Of a DNA stretch of 64,000 nt, positions 57,700-64,000 are shown one piece after another (the first letter of the stretch is position 1; each line of letters opens with the position of its first letter). A model generated the notes under the pieces. That model saw only the letters and a program-made list of their open reading frames with translations, made no database searches and was not told the origin of the DNA. The stretch is from positions 9,916,221-9,980,220 of the forward strand of contig OZ023181.1 in assembly GCA_963995505.1 (NCBI GenBank), read 5' to 3'. Origin of the DNA: Hypericum androsaemum (Eukaryota; Streptophyta; Magnoliopsida; Malpighiales; Hypericaceae). Made by a program: the position numbers and the translations under genes.

Positions 57700-57901
57700 C
57701 TCGTGATTGTCTAAAATTTAAAATTATAAAAATAATTTAAATCTCAAAAAAAATTTAAGAGCATAGTGCCAAATTCCAAGTAAACACACCCCCCACAGGT
57801 CGCTACCAAAGAGGAAAACAGGAAATAAGAGAGAGAAATCCCCCACCTTCATCTTCCATGTCAACCGACTAGTCGTCGTCCACCAACAACAAAGGGGGGA
57901 A
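57700..57901 (+). promoter_or_regulatory. Proximal upstream/5' UTR region of the SCAI gene
   Basis: AT-rich sequence changes to a pyrimidine- and CCACC-rich leader (about 57780-57901) just before the ATG. TATA-like strings occur at about 57622 (TGTATAAAATA) and 57720 (ATTATAAAAATA). The start site cannot be chosen between them. Confidence 0.35.
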
Positions 57902-60900
57902 ATGGCGAACGACGTCGTGCCGCGGACCTTCCGCGCGCTGGTGGACAACGCGGACAGGAAGTTCGCGCGCGTGCGGGACCTCCCCGTGCACGCGCGGCCA
58001 AACGCGCACGCGCTCCAGAAGGTGTTCAAGGCGTACATGAGGCTGTGGAGGTACCAGCAGGAGAACCGGGCGGCTCTGGTGGCGGCCGGGCTTAACCGGT
58101 GGGAGATCGGGGAGATCGCGAGCCGGATCGGCCAGCTCTACTTCAACCAGTACATGAGGACCAGCCACCCCCGCTTCCTCGCCGAGGCCTACGTCTTCTA
58201 CGACGCCATTGTGAGGCGCCGCTACTTCGAGGACGGCGCCGCCAAGGGGAAAGGGAAGGAGCTCCTCGGTGTGAGGTTTAAGGAGCTGAGGTTCTATGCC
58301 CGGTTCCTGCTTGTTTGCTTGGTCCTCAACAGCACCGACATGGTTCCGTTTCTTGCTGACCGGTTCCGGACGCTTGTCGACGACTGCAAGTCCAATTTCC
58401 CGGTACGTTTGCGATGATAATTTTTTTTGGATAGGGAGAATTAATTATTCGTTTGGTTGTTGCGTGGTGGTTTTTTTCCTTTTTTTTTAGAAATCGAGGG
58501 GTGAAAGTATCTACTAATCTTTATTAACCGCGCACTGAAACAATAGAACGAGTACATCAGGGTTAACCCCCGTCATATCATCTAAATAAACATCAGCACA
58601 AAAACCAAAAGGTATATCGGAGCTAACATAATTATGGCCAAATAGCATGCATGGAGAACGAATCCACTACCGATTCCCCTCCCTAAAAGTATGTTGTATC
58701 TGCATCGTAATGGCCAAATAGCTCACGTGCAAATAGCTCACGTGCTCTACTGATGAAGTTGGCTCTACTGGTGCAACTGCATTTATTTTTTATTTTTATA
58801 ATTATTTGTTTGGAGTTTAGCACTGCATTTTGCTTTGCTTCGGGGCCCACTTTACGTTGCAGAAACTGGGAATGAGAAGAAATGGGAAGAATGTTGGAGC
58901 ATGGGTTGGAGGCAGAAGTACTTGCACACCAGGTGATCGAGGAATGTTCCGTATCCTGGGCTGCGGATAGCCTCTTGTGTGGGAAAGACTGATGCTCCGT
59001 CTCGCTGGAATGCAGAAAATCGCGCAAGACGGGATGCAACTCGGAAAGTGACGGTTATCTTAAAGGACAATGGATTTTTGGTGGTGGAAGGCTGGGAAAT
59101 GCGAAGGTCACTGTGGGGCTGGGAGAAGCTGCAGATTTTAGTAAATAGGATTTGAATTTGACTGCTCTTTGCTGATTAGGCGAGAGGTGGCGGGGAAGTT
59201 CCATGATCGAGTTCTCCAAATGTGCTTTCTTGCTTAATTGATTGGGGAGTACATCAAGTGTTTGATTATCCACTGCTGTCAACGATTTTTAGGACTTGTT
59301 GACAAAAGAAGGATAAATTCCTCAATTATGTTTTGGCCTCTAGTTGAGGGCTCACTATTTCTCCCATTTTTTCTGGCATTCTTTCAAGAAGCCTCCCGTC
59401 ATTGTAAAACACTTTCCTGCTCTTTACGTAATAGCTCTCTCTAAGGCTTATCCAAATCTCCAAGGGCTTCAATCTTCTTGTTTAGAATTGCTGCTTTTTT
59501 ATGCATCATTGGTATCTTTTGCGTACCTTTATGGCACCTGTGTTTCCCCTTTGCATTTCATGGTCAAGGTCACATTCAAGTTGAGAACGCTCAACTCTGA
59601 GCTCATTTATTCTTCATCGTAGGAAACAAACTTCAAAGAATGGAGGCTTGTGGTTCAAGAAATTGTTCGTTTTATTGAAGTTGAGTCTTCTTTCCCAAAG
59701 ATCAGGCCTTTGCGTTACTCTAAAACATTTGATTCTCATCTAGCTTCCCGTCCTTATGTGGCTCGATTCCATGCAAAGAAGGTTCTGAAGTTCACAGATG
59801 CAATCTTGACAAGCTATCATCAAAATGAGGTAATGGTTTATATTATCTCTGGTATTTGTTCAGGTTCAGTGGTTTTCAGTGATTGAACAGCTGCTCAGCA
59901 ATACAGAAGTTATAACATCAAATAATCTGCTGCTATTAGGTCAAATTTGCAGAACTTACTCTTGACACACACAGGATGCTACAGTGCTTGGAATGGGAAC
60001 CTGGTGGATCCTATAACCAAATGCGTCCAGTTGAATCTAACTACCATAAGTACACTACAGAATCAAATGAAAACGGTTCTGTAACCGATCATTCTGGAGC
60101 TTCAGGGGCTATAGATATGAATTTGGCTGCAGATATGACCGACCCAACGTTAGCCCCTAACCCAAGAAAAGCATTGCTTTATCGTCCTTCAGTAACACAT
60201 TTGTTAGCAGTAAGTTTTCTTCCTGGTGTTTTTCAAGTTACCAAACCAACATTTTTCATGCACTACTACAATTTGGTTTCTGCCTCAGTGTGCTGACTGA
60301 AATGCATTATTTATGTTCTTCACGATTGCTTGCATGGATTTTATACATTTTGACCTTTGTTAGTGACTGTTGTTATAAAGGAAAAATGTGCATGTTTCCT
60401 TCTTGCATATGTTGCCATGCACATTTGTCAAAAATCACCAGCATAATTGTTTGTTTCCCTGTTGAATCTGTTGCATTGAGTCGCATCTAGTGTCAAAATA
60501 TGACTCGGGTGCCCATCTTCTCATCAACCATTGGCTTTAGCCTGCGCTTCATTTTGCCTCTCTGTGCAGATAAGAAAATATTTAAGCAGTATATGCACGA
60601 CGTTCCTGTCAAATCGGGGTGGTTTAAACTTGGCTGTTTGGCAGAGTACTATGCATTTTACGGATAAGAAAATTTGCTAGTTTAAACACGCTAGATCACA
60701 TCATTAGGAGTAGGGGGAGTTTCAGACAAAGTTTGTGGCAAACCATCAGGAACAATATAGAGTCGTTAGTTATCTCCAAGGGTTTATCACATGATTAGAG
60801 CATAATGGTGCGCTGACCCTATATAGCCCACTCCACCTAATGGGGTAAAGCTATGTTGTTGTTCATCTTGACAATTCAACTCACATTTGTACATTTCTTA

Positions 60901-62625
60901 TCCAGCACTTGTCCTGATTTTTCGGGTTGAGAAGCTGATTTCATCTTGCTGCTTCTGGGCAGGTAATTGCGACCATCTGTGAAGAACTTCCTCCTGAGAA
61001 CATAATGCTTGTGTATCTATCAGCCTCAGGTTAACTTTGGCCATATATTTGCAGTGCGGTTTACCAATCATCACGAAATATCAATTTCTTTGTTAATTTG
61101 ATCTTTCAGGAAAAGTTAGCCACAGTAACAATTCTTTGATGGAAGTTTCTGGAAGGTTAAGGAAATCCTCAATAAGTATGGTTGCTGCCAGTGAACCAAG
61201 CTCGTCTAAGTCCCAGCCTCATTCTAATGGCAAGAGAGAGTCTGATGACTACTATGAAAGTCATCTGTTGTTAGGTGCCAGGGGAACTGGTGGTAAGTAA
61301 TCGATTCTTCTTTTACACTCTTTCAACAGAGCAATTTACTTGGACTCATTCAAGGTAAATTTATGTCTACCATGGTTTTAACTTGTCTTAGGAATGTTTT
61401 TTTTTCAATCTTCAGGTACTAATGCCCTATATCCTGGGGATATCATTCCCTTCACGCGAAGACCGATTTTCTTGATTATCGATAGTGACAACAGCCATGC
61501 ATTCAAGGCAGGTTTGTCATTACCTGTGTTGAGATTTTCGCTGAAGTTTGGTTTCTTATGTCACTACAACTCTCTTTAATTATATGTTGCTTATTTTCTT
61601 CCTACTGAGAAAGCATGCAATAGCATTGTTCTTATTTTTGTCGAAACGAAGAAATCGGAAAAAAAATTATCGCTGTTCAGTTGTTCAATCGGTCAACACA
61701 AATGGCCTTGCCTTTCACTTTCTCTTCATTAAACAATAGCTTGGAGAGAGTTTTGAGTGGCCTCATTTTCCAGACTATCTTTTTTCATTCTTGCGTTACT
61801 TCTACGGTACTCTCCTATTCCAACTCCCTAAAAGCTAAATGATGGATGATGTTCAGGTCTTGCACGGTGCAGAAAGGGGAGAGACGGCTGCTTTACTGCT
61901 TTCACCTTTGAGGCCAGCGTTCAAAGAAAAAAATGTTATCGACTCTGGGCACAACGGAAGCCAGTTTACGTTTTTCCTAACCGCTCCACTCCAAGCATTC
62001 TGCCAAATGGTTGGCCTAACCTGTTTTGATGGTGGCACGGTCAGTTGATTCAGATACTCTTTTTGTGCATTTGATATATGTTCGTTCTGATTTGCAACCG
62101 ACTGGTGACTGCTGATAGGATGCTAAAAATATGGCCGAGGAGTTACTTTCTATTGCCTTCTCTGAGTGGGAGGTGATTCTTTGCACATCAAAGAGCTTGG
62201 ATCTTGTGTGGGCTCAAGTTTTATCCGATCCTTTTCTACGGCGAATAATTCTCAGGTACGATGTCTACTTCTACCCGAACATTGACAAGGTTTCACCATG
62301 GTACACTTATCAAGTAGGGTGCTGTGACTGCAGTCCCTTCACGACTCATGATGCGAATTCTTATCTTTTCGTTGGGAATGTATTTTGGTGTTAGTCGTGA
62401 ATTAGTTCCAACCAGTGTTTGTTTCCCGTGAATATGTGAAGATTCATCTTCTGCCGATCAGTGATGTCCGCGTTCTGCCCTTCAGACGATGGTGACTCGC
62501 ACCTGCCTGTTTGCCTGCCCCAACTTCCTGCCTCTGTTTCTCCGACATCGAAAGCCACGGAGTCTGCCGTCCTTCGGCTGGCAAAGCATCTGAATGTTGC
62601 GGATTCTTTCCACTTTGACGTGTAA
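57902..62625 (+). CDS. SCAI: SCAI-family protein (DUF3550/UPF0682), nine exons
   Basis: Exons: 57902-58402, 59623-59829, 59940-60209, 60963-61029, 61110-61292, 61416-61507, 61857-62039, 62119-62255, 62442-62625. The joined frame is 1824 bp (607 aa), about the length of SCAI proteins. Recognisable blocks are FRALVDNADRKFARVRD, LRFYARFLLVCLVL and AKKVLKFTDAIL; in mid-protein YRPSVTHLLAVIATICEELP; then FTRRPIFLIIDSDNSHAFK, GETAALLLSP, FLTAPLQAFC, LSDPFLRRIILRFIFCRSV and a C-terminal LAKHLNV. Animal SCAI is a nuclear cofactor that represses MRTF/SRF transcription; the plant role is not known to me. The ATG at 57902 has a good context (GGGGAAATGGCG) and starts a GC-rich exon 1. Intron 6 begins GC (61508), the only donor that keeps the frame. 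Otherwise splice sites are GT-AG. No in-frame stop is present. Confidence 0.93.
58476..58730 (-). mobile_element. LINE 3' tail, antisense in SCAI intron 1
   Basis: The minus strand ends TTAATAAAGATTAGTAGATAC, then CCCCTCGATTTCT and a run of A, matching the 3' end of the plus-strand LINE at 11780-11834. The 5' limit (about 58730) is approximate and no target duplication was fixed. It lies wholly inside the intron and does not touch splice sites. Confidence 0.6.
61508..61509 (+). promoter_or_regulatory. GC splice donor of SCAI intron 6
   Basis: Exon 6 ends TTCAAG and the intron starts GCAGGT. The acceptor is TTCAG at 61852-61856. Using the nearby GT at 61512 instead would add GCAG to the exon and shift the downstream frame out of GAERGETAALLLSP. 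Confidence 0.65.
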
Positions 62626-63209
62626 ATCAGCCCCACGAAAAATATTGCAAACGTAGAAAGGGCCATCTCTGATACGCGGTGTAGATGCAGCTGCATTTGA
62701 GCTAGAGGGCCATCTAGGGATCTTGGAACTTAGCGACGTACATATTACAAGCACAATTTTCAGTGAACAAGCTCAAATGGTGACAAGATGGTATGGCATG
62801 CTCGGGATGGTAGCTGCTAGATTATTTGCTCATCCGTGGGCATTCTAATTGATTTTTTCATTTTTTAGCTATTTCCAACTAGTGCTATTTTGTACCTTTT
62901 TGTAACAGAAAAATATGGTAGAGTAGTGGGGTGGTATTTTTGGTTTCTGCCCACATTTTGCGTACGCTATTTGGTTTATTTATTGGTGCAAATAAATATA
63001 GATTTCGACAAAAGTTGAATTTTATACTGTATTTTAGATCCACTGATATTTAAGTCGTATTTTTAAAAGTCAACGTAAATATGTCAGGTATGCACCCACA
63101 TGTACGGTTTTTACAACTACAAAAAAGCAACTTTTTAGATGTTCAAGTCAGTTATCTCCTAGTAAAGGACCAAAATATATTTCACCGGTTATTTAAAGAT
63201 ATTACGTTT
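62626..63209 (+). other. SCAI 3' UTR and downstream spacer
   Basis: No coding sequence. Possible polyadenylation signals include AATAAATATA at about 62990. The transcript end cannot be set from sequence alone. Confidence 0.45.
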
Positions 63210-63470
63210 TTTAATATAAACTGGGCAGAAGAAGACGCTCTAACTTTTATTCATCAATGATCAATCAATACCGAACGACTACAACCAGACAGACTCGCTT
63301 TAATAGATTATCCAAATACACATACATCAAAATAGGTAGAAAAACATATGACATAATATGGTCCAAAGAAATCGTCAGAGCATATTTGAGGAAGGTATCT
63401 GCAACACGATTATCTTCTCTCAAATATTTTGTATGTGGATGTTCCAATCACGGGGTTAACAGTTCCATAT
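63210..63470 (-). pseudogene. LINE 3' fragment (end of RNase H and tail)
   Basis: The minus strand reads YLREDNRVADTFLKYALTIS at about 63430-63370, the same RNase H ending as at 55800 (NRVLNALSKYALTIS). It is followed by 3' sequence finishing near the T-rich stretch at 63208-63214. 5'-truncated. Confidence 0.65.
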
Positions 63471-63599
63471 ACTCTTTTTTTGCTCTCATGCTAGGGCTAC
63501 TTGGCTTAGTAGTAACTTGGGTTTATGTTTTAACCCTCTGATGCATGAGAATATTTTTGTTTGGATGACTGACTTCTTTTCAATTTTAACTCCTGATAT

Positions 63600-64000
63600 T
63601 AGGGACCACTTTATTTCTCTTGCCTTCCACTTATGTTGGTGCATTTAGTTGGCTAGGGATGAATGTCTCTTCAATAAGGAGTTGTCTGATCCGATTGCTA
63701 CAACACATCATGCTTCTTATTGTAGCTTGGATGCAGGTTTTAGGTACTTCTTCTCGTTCTCTGCAGACGGAAATCAACCCAGTTTTGTCTTGGTTCGCTC
63801 CTATGGCGGATTCATGGAAGCTCAACTGTGACACCTCCTAGTGGGATGCCTCATCTCAAGCAGGAATTGCTACATTTGCTAGAGATAGCTCAGGCCTACT
63901 CCTTTGTGGCCATACGTCTTTGTGCAGTGCAGCTTCCCCTCTTGAAGTCGAACTTCGTGCGATTCAAGCTACCCTCGATTTGGTTGTCTCAAACTTTGCT
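63600..64000 (+). pseudogene. LINE RNase H region running off the window
   Basis: The plus strand from about 63790 reads WFAPMADSWKLNCDTS, then QAGIATFARDSSGLLLCG and SPLEVELRAIQATLDL. This is the start of a plant LINE RNase H (KLNxDG, GxxxRDxxG, ExxAxxxxL). The usual catalytic Asp after KLN is retained, but the next residues are DTS then a stop. It is on the opposite strand from the fragment at 63210 and is cut by the window end. Confidence 0.72.

Noticed and set aside
57869..58168. Minus-strand frame of 99 codons over SCAI exon 1
   Set aside because: Antisense shadow caused by the GC-rich exon.
58683..59039. Minus-strand 118-codon frame in SCAI intron 1
   Set aside because: No domain seen. 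It runs across the end of the LINE tail into intron sequence, so it has no consistent origin.

Overview
The window reads as nuclear DNA of a flowering plant. It has one intron-bearing host gene, very dense nested transposons, and fragments of plant-specific gene families (CSLD cellulose synthase-like, AFB auxin-receptor F-box, BAHD acyltransferase). The host gene's first exon is very GC-rich while its later exons and the intergenic DNA are AT-rich. That 5' GC gradient is typical of monocots, but the species cannot be named from this sequence.

The only complete host gene I can support is at 57902-62625 (+): a nine-exon gene for a SCAI-family protein. The joined frame is 607 codons plus stop, close to the usual length of the family. 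One of its eight introns appears to use a GC-AG donor/acceptor pair, and intron 1 carries an antisense LINE tail.

Layout. 1-8941: a Ty1/copia element on the minus strand, split by a 6.35 kb non-autonomous Ty3/gypsy-type element with two 1.6 kb LTRs. 8942-11834: an internally deleted LINE. 12432-14369: an L1-type retro-insertion with a 17-bp target duplication, itself split by a three-LTR Cassandra (5S-bearing) TRIM. 14590-16603: a duplicated segment with a Mutator-type MITE, then a hAT-type element. 16922-23414: a long-TIR Mutator-like element carrying host-gene fragments and hosting a copia element with a perfect target duplication. 23415-31977: AT-rich DNA with a hAT-type element, tandem duplications, an isolated gag, a MAPR-like gene fragment and a probable solo LTR. 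31978-37510: a pyrimidine-tract element and a second minus-strand copia split by a solo LTR related to the first gypsy LTR. 38005-41852: LTR-like and 5'-truncated LINE sequence and a solo LTR. 42122-49130: a LINE ORF1 interrupted by a 5.6 kb PIF/Harbinger element that still shows its Myb-like ORF, its transposase and a captured intron-bearing AFB4/5-type fragment. 49859-51190: a Pack-MULE with a CSLD RING fragment. 51191-57507: short repeats, a GCATG-rich array, a TRIM inside a LINE RNase H region, and a MITE. 57902-62625: the SCAI gene. 63210-64000: two LINE 3' fragments.

No operons, CRISPR arrays, tRNA genes or functional rRNA genes were seen. Apart from the SCAI gene, the coding potential is transposon-derived and broken. 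The most interesting material is the group of host-gene fragments carried inside different DNA transposons, and the order of nested insertions, which can be read from target-site duplications.
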